Shown here one piece after another: positions 52,501 to 58,869 of a stretch of 64,000 nucleotides of DNA. Numbering within the stretch: position 1 is the stretch's first letter; each line of letters starts with the position of its first letter. The notes under the pieces are model-generated. The model made no database searches, was not told where the DNA came from, and saw nothing but the letters and a program-made list of their open reading frames with translations. The stretch is from positions 33,066,140 through 33,130,139 of the forward strand of contig NC_058342.1 in assembly GCF_905475395.1 (NCBI RefSeq), in the 5' to 3' direction. The translations under genes were made by a program, and so were the position numbers. The stretch comes from Chrysoperla carnea (Eukaryota > Arthropoda > Insecta > Neuroptera > Chrysopidae).

Positions 52501-52668
52501 AGTAGTCCGTATTTGGTTGGTGAACTCAGTCATATTTGTAATATCACTAAACGTTGAAACGGGACGATTGTCCCGAATACTCCTAGCCACAGATCCAATA
52601 GCCACAATCAATAAAACAAAACAAATAAAAAATGCCACTATAGTTTTTTTAAAAAAATTACTGCCCAT
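15737..52668 (-). CDS. TGF-beta-superfamily ligand, probably maverick (3 coding exons)
   Basis: Secreted growth-factor precursor. Coding exons are 52668-52453, 34650-34488 and 16590-15737; phases 0 and 1 match at the joints, giving 410 residues plus stop. Residues 9-25 are a hydrophobic signal core with plausible cleavage after SVA (26-28). The prodomain runs to about 298 with several N-glycosylation sequons (N45, N74, N122, N126) and a typical TGF-beta propeptide flow (RFHTFNATTN, ITRASLRILMP). Dibasic sites are RIKR (278-281) and RSRKSR (293-298). The mature domain (299-410) has nine cysteines, including CC 313-314, C342, C346, CC 374-375 and C407/C409. RYNPANKHALIQSL and PKPCCAPKK resemble maverick as I remember it more than myoglianin. 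The introns (34651-52452 and 16591-34487) hold most repeats in the window. A 5' non-coding exon is possible but unseen. Confidence 0.8.
16692..16945. mobile_element. Partial TTAA element, family B
   Basis: It starts TTAAGGTG and continues with ggtttattgtacggtacatac and the run through ttgtgtgcaagtgatgcttataaa. This aligns with the end of the 580-bp element at 45689-46268. The rest of the element is missing or diverged. Confidence 0.65.
16959..17525. repeat. Tandem repeat, 146-171-bp units, about 3.5 copies
   Basis: Units begin with tttattca at 16959, 17130, 17276 and 17439. Each includes variants of gagactccagacctttc, ggtcgaatccgtctgt, and gagaaacaagtacataccaagaaaatcaaaag. It lies in maverick intron 2, about 370 bp upstream of the last exon's acceptor. 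No coding capacity is apparent. Confidence 0.85.
17526..18149. other. Non-coding intronic DNA
   Basis: I see no exon-like sequence or clear repeat boundary. Confidence 0.4.
18150..19060. repeat. Second block of the 306-bp palindrome satellite
   Basis: About three diverged units. AAGGGGTACCCCTT occurs at 18583 and 18890 (307 bp apart), each followed by a run of the form aaaaaatcgagaaaaattt. The first unit has lost the palindrome. It is clearly related to the array at 431-1254. Confidence 0.85.
19333..19835. mobile_element. TTAA-bounded MITE (family A) interrupted by a SINE
   Basis: It opens TTAAGGATGTACGAGCACC and closes GGCACTTGTACTTCCTTAA, with TTAA at both outer edges (19333-19336 and 19832-19835). 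The interior resembles other family A members near 31054, 37448 and 48290 (ttgaaaataagataaaaataatttcaacca). The SINE copy at 19464-19719 splits it, so the MITE was there first. Confidence 0.8.
19464..19719 (+). mobile_element. tRNA-derived SINE, copy 1
   Basis: The head is tRNA-like with an A box (TGGCCGAGCGG) and a perfect B box (GGTTCGAATCC), in a layout like a type II Leu/Ser tRNA. The head is followed by a conserved body (gtgcataattgatcacattgtcgtcgcttgg) and the tail aataatgatatgggtggcctctgttata. Three more copies are in the window. Confidence 0.88.
20045..20117. repeat. Family C repeat fragment
   Basis: Begins ttataccatgtgtatatgg and continues with tatactaagtttactcccaagtttgtaacgc, matching one end of the dispersed repeat seen in full at 39067-39613. 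A family B element follows at its TTAA. Confidence 0.65.
20118..20269. mobile_element. Internally deleted TTAA element, family B
   Basis: 152 bp from TTAAGGTGATTGTAAACC to ccttgcatatatccTTAA. Both ends match the full-length copy at 45689-46268, but most of the interior is gone. Confidence 0.75.
20645..20800. repeat. Fragment related to the 3033-3277 MITE
   Basis: Begins aatccgtcagcactcgcaaa and later contains actttgtaaatcataacctctacataattt, which is the inverted counterpart of aaattatgtagaggttatgatttacaaag near 3158-3185. Confidence 0.6.
21255..22415. repeat. 316-bp satellite array, about 3.6 units
   Basis: Head-to-tail units start ggagtcct(a/g)gtccc at 21280, 21595, 21911 and 22227 (spacing 315-316). 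Each has a TGACGTCATC palindrome and a gatagctagc-type palindrome. A TTAAGGTAGTACGA sequence like the family A end sits immediately to the left (from 21255). No matching right end was found. Units 2 and 3 are more alike than 1 and 4, and units 1 and 4 share the cggagttaagcacat variant. Confidence 0.92.
22416..23090. other. Non-coding intronic DNA
   Basis: AT-rich, with no exon-like sequence and no defined element. Confidence 0.4.
23095..23410. repeat. Mixed repeat debris: satellite piece fused to a family B fragment
   Basis: 23100-23215 resembles part of the 306-bp satellite (ctcagtatataaggtaatattgacccc, ttttttgtgattttttcgatttttt). From about 23217 it switches abruptly into family B (gattgaagagagatat onward). 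Confidence 0.6.
23855..24210. repeat. 350-bp dispersed repeat, copy 1
   Basis: It matches 43400-43750 almost base for base (ctgtcaaaaacgcgggcatc, ttgatgacgtaatatcggta, cagctgtctacactgaacta, and so on). In the second copy it is the interior of a TTAA-bounded element; here the TTAA ends are not evident. Confidence 0.88.
24215..24365. repeat. Family C repeat fragment
   Basis: Contains gttgacctatggtgctcatttacg, a piece with ttttgagttatcgtgttgac, and aaaatggactaattaggtgatttt, matching the core of the dispersed repeat at 29926-30420. Confidence 0.7.
25161..25415 (+). mobile_element. tRNA-derived SINE, copy 2, with target duplication
   Basis: Same tRNA-like head and body as copy 1, although the head has lost several bases after the A box. 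It ends in a TTA-rich tail and is flanked by an exact 14-bp direct repeat, TATACAAAATTGTC, at 25147-25160 and 25416-25429. That is the signature of LINE-assisted retrotransposition and implies a fairly recent insertion. Confidence 0.92.
25430..26485. other. Non-coding intronic DNA
   Basis: A pogo-like end (cagtgcaaatcggttttaacgacc) lies near 25740, with a weak inverted partner near 25840. Two similar sentences (gcgacatctatgga, gatccaatacatg) at 25975-26045 and 26090-26140 form a diverged duplication. No exon is recognised. Confidence 0.4.
26486..27071. mobile_element. CACTGAAA-end element, partial
   Basis: It carries the distal part of the family seen in full at 41822-42757, ending ttttttttcagtg at 27071. 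It contains a damaged tRNA-like segment (about 26540-26600). The opposite end is missing. Confidence 0.7.
27826..28400 (-). pseudogene. hAT transposase relic with terminal repeat
   Basis: On the minus strand, about 28230-27998, a decayed frame reads PVTTASAERTFSKLKLIKTY, then continues through RNSMGQDR, stop codons and a frameshift, to EHKARRKDFS and TAA (27998). This is the hAT C-terminal dimerisation region of the ZMYM-like/DUF4371-like group. At 27826 the DNA starts CAGTGGTGTAACTATGCC, a hAT-style terminal repeat. The N-terminal catalytic part is absent. It is clearly non-functional. Confidence 0.82.
28730..29032 (+). repeat. Family C repeat, partial
   Basis: Begins caattgactgagtaaattgttgaaatacc and runs through cgggtaaacagtgatgtatacg and cggtcctacggacccaagacg. 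Its remaining part is replaced by a CACTGAAA-family piece. Confidence 0.75.
29033..29216 (-). mobile_element. CACTGAAA-end element fragment
   Basis: Inverted copy of the first 180 bp of the family (aactcatgcgtttgtgtcaac, gattgagacaacctcatatcg, ending attttttgttcagt). Just beyond, 29233-29262 resembles the last 30 bp of the SINE tail (gatgtggattgcctttgttata). Confidence 0.7.
29926..30420 (+). repeat. Family C dispersed repeat, near full length
   Basis: Runs from attgattgagttaattgttgaaataccatg to cttggcactaaacttaatatacc. It has an internal stretch reading tcgtgttgttggacagttggacggac where other copies carry a GTCT/ACAG microsatellite. Such a core is reminiscent of short non-autonomous Helitrons, but the class is not proven. 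No coding capacity is apparent. Confidence 0.75.
31054..31989. mobile_element. TTAA MITE (family A) split by a CACTGAAA element
   Basis: Left part 31054-31210 (TTAAGGATGTATGAGCGCC...) and right part 31936-31989 (aataatttcaaccacaagtc...cactcgtactaccTTAA) are the two ends of a family A MITE. The middle, about 31211-31935, is a CACTGAAA-family element with its tRNA-like segment. The nesting gives the order of insertion. Confidence 0.75.
33160..33360 (+). repeat. Family C repeat fragment
   Basis: Contains ctcactttttacgtcttaaaaatttcagctcgat and aaatagactaattaggtaatattatgaacacc, the distal half of the family. Surrounding DNA (32000-33160) shows nothing recognisable. Confidence 0.6.
33471..33672. 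mobile_element. 200-bp MITE with perfect 18-bp inverted ends
   Basis: GATAATACCATAGAGATG near the left edge is the exact reverse complement of CATCTCTATGGTATTATC at the right edge. The interior has short purine- and pyrimidine-rich blocks (gagagaggtagaaagagacag against ctgtctctctctac). A diverged relative occurs at 53390-53640. The open frame across it is incidental. Confidence 0.82.
34289..34444 (+). mobile_element. tRNA-derived SINE, copy 3, truncated, beside maverick exon 2
   Basis: The complete tRNA-like head and body are present, but the sequence stops at gcttggataagaacg, without the tail found in copies 1, 2 and 4. Its end lies about 43 bp from the splice donor of exon 2 (GTAAGT, 34487-34482), so the insertion or a later deletion came very close to the exon. 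Confidence 0.88.
34488..34650 (-). CDS. maverick coding exon 2 (prodomain)
   Basis: 163 bp between acceptor ctgtttgatttcag and donor GTAAGT. It encodes 54 residues (LNISQEEYAD to FHTFNATTN) plus one base. The amphipathic, charged stretch (ELREEDLKTMAKEN) is typical of TGF-beta prodomains. Phase fits both neighbouring exons. On its own this exon would be unrecognisable; the assignment rests on phase, strand and prodomain character. Confidence 0.7.
35030..35275 (-). repeat. Family C repeat, internally deleted
   Basis: Starts ttatacc-ctgtatatatgaagtatattaagg and ends gtatttcaacaattaactcagtcaattg. Both ends are present but the GTCT-rich middle is missing. Confidence 0.7.
35276..36470. other. Non-coding intronic DNA
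   Basis: No exon recognised. A short GTCT microsatellite occurs at 36270-36300. Open frames of about 60 codons here lack homology that I can recognise. Confidence 0.4.
36471..36988. mobile_element. TTAA element, family B, nearly complete
   Basis: Begins TTAAGGAGATATGCAAGGATT and ends ttttttacaaTTAA. The interior aligns over its whole length with the inverted copy at 45689-46268 and with 47574-48052. The far end carries a short deletion relative to the 580-bp copy. Confidence 0.82.
37448..37993. mobile_element. TTAA MITE, family A, about 545 bp
   Basis: The left end agtacgagcgccaagcctag pairs with the right end ccttggtggtcatacaaccTTAA. The interior has a second-order palindrome around the word cgatat-ttcgaaaatatcg. 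The left TTAA has decayed. Confidence 0.7.
38466..38715 (+). mobile_element. CACTGAAA-end element fragment
   Basis: Starts acactgaaaaaaaattcttaatatg, then gaggttgtctcaacatcatagg, tgccacgaatgtgata and the shared body. It is cut short at a family C fragment (38735-38990). Confidence 0.72.
39067..39613 (-). repeat. Family C dispersed repeat, full copy
   Basis: About 550 bp from ttataccatgtatatgaaatataccaagg to caacaattaactcagtcaactg. It contains a GTCT microsatellite (39205-39235) and the phrase gggtccgtaggaccc, a 15-base palindromic stretch. No open frame is conserved among copies. Confidence 0.8.
39962..40893 (-). mobile_element. CACTGAAA-end element, full copy, with tRNA-like segment
   Basis: 932 bp from CACTGAAACAAAAAATT to the inverted end attttatttCAGTG. 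It holds a tRNA-like module at about 40452-40547: a degenerate A box (atagcgcaattgtaaagc), a perfect B box (GGTTCAAATCC), and acceptor-like flanks. No transposase frame exists. An inverted copy lies 930 bp to the right. Confidence 0.8.
40894..41821. other. Unique-looking spacer between inverted elements
   Basis: About 930 bp between two opposed CACTGAAA elements. 40895-41110 is less AT-rich than its surroundings and contains short open frames, none of which I can assign. A run of pyrimidines and T tracts follows. Confidence 0.4.
41822..42757 (+). mobile_element. CACTGAAA-end element, opposite orientation
   Basis: Same family as 39962-40893 but inverted. It runs from cattcttaattccaacctatataagg to gtcattcattatttttcagt. 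The tRNA-like segment is at about 42168-42262 on the minus strand. With its partner it forms a roughly 2.8-kb inverted-repeat structure. Confidence 0.8.
43300..45235 (+). pseudogene. RNase H LINE ORF2 relic, split by a TTAA element
   Basis: The 3' end of a non-LTR retrotransposon. 44552-45174 encodes the end of RNase H (SKVAQDC, SLNELAER, VDLVWVPGQKNIPGNCEADE) and a C-terminal zinc-finger-like region (ETMSHLLCDCPAL), ending KWFMEFW and TAG. The usual VPGH histidine is Gln here. An A-rich tail lies near 45215. Left of the inserted TTAA element, TIKEVYI (about 43330-43350) fits the start of an RNase H strand, so the two parts probably belonged together. The copy is 5'-truncated and frameshifted at the junction. 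Confidence 0.8.
43358..44551. mobile_element. 1.19-kb TTAA-bounded element inserted in the LINE
   Basis: TTAA is duplicated at 43358-43361 and 44548-44551. The left terminus reads GGATGTACGAGTACCAAGG, as in family A. The right terminus is ...gactgaacatcc. The interior includes the 350-bp segment shared with 23855-24210. There is no transposase gene. Confidence 0.8.
45689..46268 (-). mobile_element. TTAA element, family B, 580-bp full copy
   Basis: Bounded by TTAA at 45689-45692 and 46265-46268. It runs from TTAAGATGATTGTAAACC to tccttgcatatctccTTAA. The 108-codon open frame inside is not preserved in the other copies (36471, 47574) and is not a gene. Confidence 0.83.
46816..47312 (-). repeat. 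Family C dispersed repeat
   Basis: From ttataccatgtatatgaaataccaagg-type start to aaacaattaactcagtg. The middle has gtccgtccgtctgtgg. The gggtccgtaggaccc phrase is partly lost. Confidence 0.75.
47574..48052 (+). mobile_element. TTAA element, family B, right end lost
   Basis: Starts TTAAGGAGATATGCAAAGATT and follows 36471 closely up to gttgcgtggtattatcaagct, then diverges. Confidence 0.78.
48160..48386. mobile_element. TTAA MITE family A, right half
   Basis: Contains ttcatgaagttgtaacaaaattcatc, tgaaaataaggtacaaataatttcaaccac and ends cttggtgatcatactaccTTAA. The left end is absent. Confidence 0.65.
48934..49225 (+). mobile_element. CACTGAAA-end element fragment
   Basis: Starts acactaaataaaaattctgaatacc. 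It includes an extra phrase, gcaagatcaaatatggcgaatgg, shared with the copies at 40830 and 41870, then the standard body. It is cut after aactacacgagcaagtaaaa. Confidence 0.7.
49226..49814. other. Non-coding intronic DNA
   Basis: No exon or defined element seen. Confidence 0.4.
49815..50098. repeat. Degenerate 37-bp tandem repeat
   Basis: Five or so units of the type gaaaacctatttttaattgtttcaaa-aagtca from 49895 to 50075. The array resumes at 50664-50755 after an intervening block (50099-50660), which suggests that block inserted into a once-continuous array. Confidence 0.7.
50099..51830. repeat. Large imperfect inverted repeat with family A pieces
   Basis: The arms 50099-50640 and 51305-51830 are inverted copies (for example gccattgcttatttgtttactttc against gaaagtaaacatattagcaatggc). 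The arms contain family A interior sequence. TTAA-type ends (catacatcc-ttaa) occur at 50645-50665 and 51817-51830. The spacer includes more of the 37-bp repeat. Confidence 0.7.
51893..52390. repeat. Three tandem 165-170-bp units beside maverick exon 1
   Basis: Units start ttcacccaaaaaaaagg, ttcacacaaaaaaacgg and ttcccacaaaaaaaagg near 51896, 52063 and 52233. Each contains ctggaaagcaataatt and a variant of ttggtaagaaaaatttctta. The array ends about 60 bp from the exon 1 splice donor. Confidence 0.85.
52453..52668 (-). CDS. maverick coding exon 1 (signal peptide)
   Basis: 72 codons from ATG 52668 (context ttggctATGG) to Q72 before the donor GTAAAT. It starts MGSNFFKK, then a long hydrophobic core, then a polar stretch with sequon NMT. 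Upstream in-frame codons contain no earlier ATG near it, which fixes the start. Confidence 0.75.
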
Positions 52669-53380
52669 AGCCAAGAATATGGGCCGAAACACATGTGTGT
52701 AAGATTTTTGAAACCGCACGTCCAAAAAAAAAAGTAACAAAACAAAAATTTTATCAGCAGGTGTTTTTTATTTGAGTTTTTTTCACATAATTGAGGAGAA
52801 CTGATCAGGTGGCGTTATAATTTTAAATACTGATAAAAAAGACCGAAGACCACTATAGTTTACGATATACTGCACGAATGTAAGACTTCTGACTGATAGT
52901 CGTAACTATAGTCGTATAACTGATACTAATAGTATAAGACCAATGTTTAACATGTGTTTCAATACTGAACCATACTGAAAAGAGTTTGTTGAATATATAA
53001 AGTGTTCAGTGAGAGTAATCCCCACAAAGACAGTGGCACAATCACGCACTTTACATTTCAATTCACAGATACACATTCAGAGAGTTTTTTTAGTTTTTCA
53101 TAGACTAAACTAACTCGTATGATGTAAAAATTAGTAGTAAAAAGAGTTATTAGAGGTGTTACATGGTAGACGCAACGCAACTAACTAATATCAGTAGTTA
53201 TTAGTTAATAAGTCAGTGGCGTAACGGACGTAATCGTAAGGTACGTTGTACAGTGGAGTATTTATACCAAATTTATGAGAAAAAATATCATGGAGGGTTT
53301 TTAGGAATAAAATTAATTAAAAGACTTCTTCAATTTTTTTTTATCTATGCTCGCTTTTGTTTCCTTTTAAGGGGATTTTG
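52669..53380 (-). promoter_or_regulatory. Probable maverick upstream region
   Basis: DNA directly upstream of the maverick start codon, containing no repeat that I recognise and several short direct repeats. A transcription start or TATA box could not be identified. Assigned by position only. Confidence 0.3.
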
Positions 53381-53389
53381 GAATTATAA

Positions 53390-53640
53390 GTTACAAGCTT
53401 GCTCCTTTTTTCGACTTTGAACCACGCGTATAGCTGTCTTCATCTGTCTTATATTACCTCTATGAAATACACAGACATGCACGTGTTTATACAATAATTC
53501 AAAATATTTATATTCCCGCTTTGTCAGGCTGCGAGACAAAGAAGGAAGACAGTCCCTTTTTTCGGTCTCTTTTTTAACAGTCAATAATTCACTTATTGCG
53601 TTTACTATGCTTTTAAGCCTCTATGTTATATATAACCTCT
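53390..53640. repeat. Diverged relative of the 33471-33672 MITE
   Basis: Shares aattcacttattgcgtttactatg and gcctctatgttatat with the inverted sequence of the 33.5-kb element, and similar pyrimidine-rich blocks. Confidence 0.55.
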
Positions 53641-54979
53641 TTGCTTTTCTTCAATATTCAATATAAATCTTTATTTATTTGCACTAACAAACATAGTAAA
53701 CTTAAATTGAATAACACGGTAAATTGAGAGCAACAACAATAACAACATGCATCCGTAAGAGCATGTAATTGCGGCTTACAAAACAATCGGGGGGCGAGGT
53801 TAAAGTAACTTAAGTGATCTGTTTGTGATGGAGTGGTTATCTAACTACACCAAAAAACAACTTTCAATGCAAAACAAAAGAATTGAGCCCAGAAATTTGA
53901 TATAAATACTCCACTGTACGTTGTAATATGATGTATTTATTACTTGTGTTTTACGTTACGTCCACGTTCACGTTCTGGAGTTTACTACATACAAACTGTT
54001 TAAATATGTTAGGTTGTGAATGTTTAGTTGTACAACCGAGTTGTACAAAATCAAAATGTTTTATTGATGTTGTATTTAGTTTGGAGTACAAGAACAGTAC
54101 GATATTACGTTTAAATGTATGATGTACACCTTTAGTTTAGTGTGGTTGTAGTGTTCTAACCCGATACCGATACCGATACCGATGACGATGACGATGGACT
54201 GATTCAGAAATGCTAAGAATGCGTTGTGTTATGTGGAGTCTAGTGTACTAGTATTAGTATTCTAGTACGGCAGCTAACCGTCAAAATGATCTTGTCTTTA
54301 ACCTTTTACTTCTTTAACCTTTTACTTACAGAGACTGGGTATTTCACGGGATTTCTTTTTGTAAAACTTCATTTTACATCTCGATCGAGAACGCAATTCA
54401 TTTTCTATGTCTAGTCACGCCGTTAATGATACATAGAAAACGAACAGGTTCAATCAATGTGTCTCATTTTTCTGTCACGAAATACAACTTATAAGTTATA
54501 TAATTAATTAGCTTTTCTTCTCTAGCTTTTCTTAGGTCACCCTCCTCTCCTCATTCCTTAAGGTATCTAGTCTAGCGTTCCTTTTTTTAACTGCCTGATT
54601 TTTTAAGCCTACGGCTGATCCATCTTCAATTTCTTAATCTCAGTCTCAATGGGTTGTTGTTGTTAAATACTACTAAAAAGTGGTGTAAAATGCATTTACA
54701 CTGGTACTTATTAATACATTTTCAATATATCTCTAGTGAGAGGACTGGAAAAAAGTTTTAATTTTAAGCATAAACTAGAAAACCAGATCATTGGGTCAGC
54801 TGCCGTACTATATGCAGAGGACTGAGGAACCCATTACAACATTAACATTACAAGCAGTGCCAGTGGGGCGCCTCTAGCTCTCTAAAGTATACACTACACA
54901 ATATACTTACTATATATACTATATACTATGCTATATTATATCCAATATGTACATTTTACTTTTAACAACTTCCATACAT
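53641..54979. other. Non-coding DNA with simple repeats
   Basis: Includes a GATACC/GATGAC microsatellite at 54158-54195. No coding exon recognised. Confidence 0.4.
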
Positions 54980-55650
54980 TAATTTTTTTTATTGAAAAGT
55001 CATTCGGTGCAGCCTCTTTGGGTATGGGTATGGGTATGGAGGTTAGCGGGACATGCTCGAGGATCGCGCCTCGAAGCAATGGTTCAGAGCACCTAGCTAA
55101 GTAGACCCTTGTACTCTGTCCCCGCTACGCTTTTCAGTGGCTATTATAACCAACTGATGTACGGAAACCCAGGATTTGCCTAGCGCTGAGTTTCCTAATT
55201 TCTTCTGGTTCGACTATGTCCAGACCAAACCATTTCCTTCGCTGCTGTATGAGCGCCGGACAGTAACAGAGAAAGTGGATCGATGTTTCTTCTGAATTTT
55301 CTCCGCATCTGTCACACGCGGGAGATTGTCTTTTTCCAATCTGTTGTTGGAACTTGACAGGATATCATGCCCTGTGAGTAACTCTACGATGACTCTAATA
55401 TCAGCTCTGTTTAGTTTCAAGATCTCCTCGACTCGCCCTCCCTCGTAGCTAGCCCATGCCTTTAATTGTTGGTTTTTCAGATTATCTTCTAATCTGTTCC
55501 AAGAGGATTCAACATCCCCATGTACCCTATTCTCGGCGCCGATATGTCTGAGAACAGGATACAAGATAAGACCGACTCTTCCCGACACCTTGTTGTTATG
55601 CACGTATTCCTAGTATCCTGTTTCGGAGCCTACGATATTGTCACGTATTA
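54980..55650 (-). pseudogene. Second LINE ORF2 relic, frameshifted
   Basis: The minus strand encodes the C-terminal region after RNase H. LNRADIRVIVELLTGHDILS leads to a one-base frameshift near 55325, after which CDRCGENSEETSIHFLCYCP gives a C-x2-C-x8-H-x4-C-x-C pattern, then stop at 55134. An A-rich terminus lies near 54985-54995. The CCATAC hexamer repeat near 55020-55035 is in its 3' UTR. It differs in sequence from the 44.6-kb copy, so a distinct subfamily. Confidence 0.78.
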
Positions 55651-55668
55651 GTACTGGAAAAAACTTGA

Positions 55669-55895
55669 GTCTAAATGGCCGAGCGGTCTAAGGCGTTAGA
55701 CTGTTTGTCTTTTTAGGCATAGGTTGCGGGTTCGAATCAAGGCAGCGGCAGTGTGAACAATTATAATTAATTGAGGTGCAGAATTGATCACATTGTCGTC
55801 CCTTGGATAAGCACGAAGTAACCGAATCCACCCACATCAAAATGTAATTGTAAATATGTATGAAGTTAAATAAAGATTACCAAGATAATGATGTG
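55669..55895 (+). mobile_element. tRNA-derived SINE, copy 4
   Basis: Tctaaatggccgagcggtctaagg head, B box GGTTCGAATC with the next base changed, and body and tail as in copy 1. A possible 8-bp direct repeat AAAAAACT flanks it (55658 and 55902 areas). It lies just upstream of the LINE relic. Confidence 0.85.
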
Positions 55896-56577
55896 GGTTT
55901 CATTAAAAAACTAAAAGCACGCTTGAATGCACTAATAATTGGAAAATAATTTGAATTGAAATGGAAAATTTAAAGCGTCAGGTGGTCGATATCAGTAAAA
56001 AACTTTGAATTTTCTTAAGGTTAAAGCTACCGAGGTTTCACTGTAATAAGTTTCTTTAAACAATAATTTATTTTCTTATATTTTATTATCGCTAAGTTAA
56101 AGATTGAGTTCTCTTTAGGTAACAAAGTTTAAATTTTCCCAAAGTATAAAAAAAAACCCAAGCGAAGAGTGTTTGAGATAAAAATATTAACATTTTTTAG
56201 ATAATAATTATTTAATATAGTAATTTTAATAATTCTTTAATCTATAGAGGCTGTATGAGTAGCTGAAACCATATTTTTTAATGTAGTAACTTTAATGCAT
56301 TTCAATATAATTCACCTGTGGCTTCTTCATTTTAATCTTTTTATCAGTTTTTTTTTTTTTTTTGGTTTTTTTCTGTACTTTATTTTTGATTTATTTTAAA
56401 TCGAGAATCGAGACACGAAATACAAATTTTTAGTTTTTTTTTTTGGTTTGTTTAAATACGTTTGGCTACTTGACTTGTTTGCTAAACATACTTTTTCGAA
56501 ATGACTTGAAATGACATTGAATTTGAAAATGAACAGTCTAAAATTTTTGAAAATTGATGAAAAAAAAAAAGTAAAAA

Positions 56578-56705
56578 CAAACAATTGACTGAGTTAATTG
56601 TGGAAATACCATCTATAGACAGTGTTGATTACTCTGTCACATTACACATACATACATGTCACACATACATAACTGATATTTCCATATAATACATACATAT
56701 ACAAT
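56578..56705 (+). repeat. Family C repeat, first part only
   Basis: Starts caaacaattgactgagttaattgtgg and ends near acaatttgcatttg, where it passes into the sub-repeat block. Confidence 0.65.
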
Positions 56706-58520
56706 TTGCATTTGATGGTCGCCGTATTGAATTTTCATTACTGTCATATCTTCAGTAGCAATCCCAAGGTTAAGACAAATCGATTAACGTCCTAATCATC
56801 AAAATTGGTCCACGCTTTTTGTCTCTAGTGTGAAACATAGGAACACTCATTTTCACAATATGCCGCCTGTTGGTCACCATAATAAATTTTCATTACTGCT
56901 ATATCTTCAGTAGCACTCACATGAACTTCATGAATGTAGACAAAAAAATAAGAATAAAATTTCTTTAATATTGTGTTGATTATTCATTCGAATCCTTAAT
57001 TATTTTCTAACTGGCATCATAAAAAGTTATGCGACGAAATTTCTTTTCAAATTATATCTAAATTCTATGTCTTAGTAACTTCAATTCGATTGGAAATTTT
57101 AAGAATGTCGTTTGAAGTTTAAGCAGAACTCATAAACTTGTCCATATTTATGATTCTAAGAACGCTAAGCAAATATAATCTGTAATCAACTTTTATCGAT
57201 CAGAAAAATTCTTTGCCAAAAGCAATATTAAACCTCTGTCAATAGTATTCAGTTTCCAGGAATCATATTGTGTGCAGTAAATTCTTAGATATTATAGCAG
57301 AAACTATCGGGTGTTGAGCATGGAAAATCTCAACCATTTAATACCTCTTAATCATTTAATACTTCTTGGCCTTCTTTTTAATTGGAGAAAACACCACAGA
57401 TTCAAATTGTAAAGACCTTTGAATGATTTAAAAAGTTATATAATTCAAAAATTTTCACGTTTTCCAGGTCAACAGTACAGAATAATACCCTCATTCAAGA
57501 TCACTGTTTAAGTTGTTTCTTGGAAGTTGTCGCTTGCAGTTCAATTTTTATCGAAATTCTACAGAAAAACGACGCAATTAGCGTGATATTTACTAAAGTG
57601 TTAAAGTCGTTACGTAAACTGTTAAAGTCGTTATGTAAACTGCTGCTGCTGCTCAGTCGGGTTTTTTGATTTTTTAGTTAGGAGTTTCAAATACTTATCA
57701 AACGATACCCCACTTACCGTATTTTGTCGACTTTTATTTTCAGCCTCTGTATATATGTTTGGTCCCTTACTGTCAAAAAGAATTATGGGTGTTAATATGT
57801 GACACACTAGAGACCAAACGTGTCTGCCGATTTTAATGATTCTGACGTCAATCGATTTTTCTTAGCGTTAAGAGTGCTGCTGAATATATGGCAATAGTGA
57901 AATTTCAACATGGAGACCACCAGACGCCATATTGTGAAAATAATGTAAATGTGGTCGTATGTGGCGCAATAGAGTCCAAATGCGTGTACCGATTTCGACG
58001 ATTCTTACCCCGATCAATTTGATTTTACCTTGCGAAGGCTATTAAAGAATCTAAATTCAATATGCCGACCACCAGACGCCATATTGTGAAAAAGCAAAGA
58101 ATGAAAGTCCTCGAACTATGTTAAATGGGTTATCATTCAATAGCTATTAAATAGACAAATCGGTTATATAACCATACCAAGTTTAAATCGGTTCACGCGT
58201 TCTGTCTCAAAGGACCAAACATAAATACATACAGAGGCTGAAAATGAAAGTCGACAAAATACGGTAAGTAGGGTATCGTTTGATAGGAAACTCCTAACTA
58301 AAAAATCAAAAAACCCGACTGAGTAGCATCAGCAGTTTACATAACGACTTTAACAGTTTACATAACGACGTTAACACAGTAGGGACCCATTAGAATCTAC
58401 ACCTGCTCAAATCTTCCCAATAATGGATCCTGACTTTTAAAGTCGTTATATAAACTGCTGTACCTGTTTTTTATTTTTCAGTTTATATTTAACTCCGGGT
58501 TTTTTTTAATTTTTTAAATA
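56706..58520. mobile_element. Foldback element with internal sub-repeats
   Basis: The arms 57600-57770 and 58211-58378 are inverted copies (ttaaagtcgttatgtaaactgc, cagtcgggttttttgattttt, cagcctctgtat). A third, degenerate arm lies at 58436-58520. Units built around agacgccatattgtgaaaa recur at about 57915 and 58070, and in inverted form near 56850-56880. No coding capacity. Confidence 0.75.
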
Positions 58521-58869
58521 ATTTATTTTTATTCATATAATTTTTGAGCTCAATATCTCTATTGTCTGTGCTATGATAAAATAATAACAAAAAATATGGT
58601 TTCCCAAAAAAACACGTAAAAATATAAATAATTGTAAAATTGGTGATTAATGTTAATAATGATGATTACTTTATTTGAAAATGTGTATTTTCCTATGAAA
58701 CATCAAATGAAAATTCACAAAAACCATCATAAATTACAGGCGTATAGTATCTCTATCTACCTGTGTACAGGTGCGATTCTAATATGAAGATAAAAAATGT
58801 ATAAAATTTTATGAATCATATTCATGTAGCACAGTTGTAATGACGTCATTGAATCAAAGTACAACAAAC

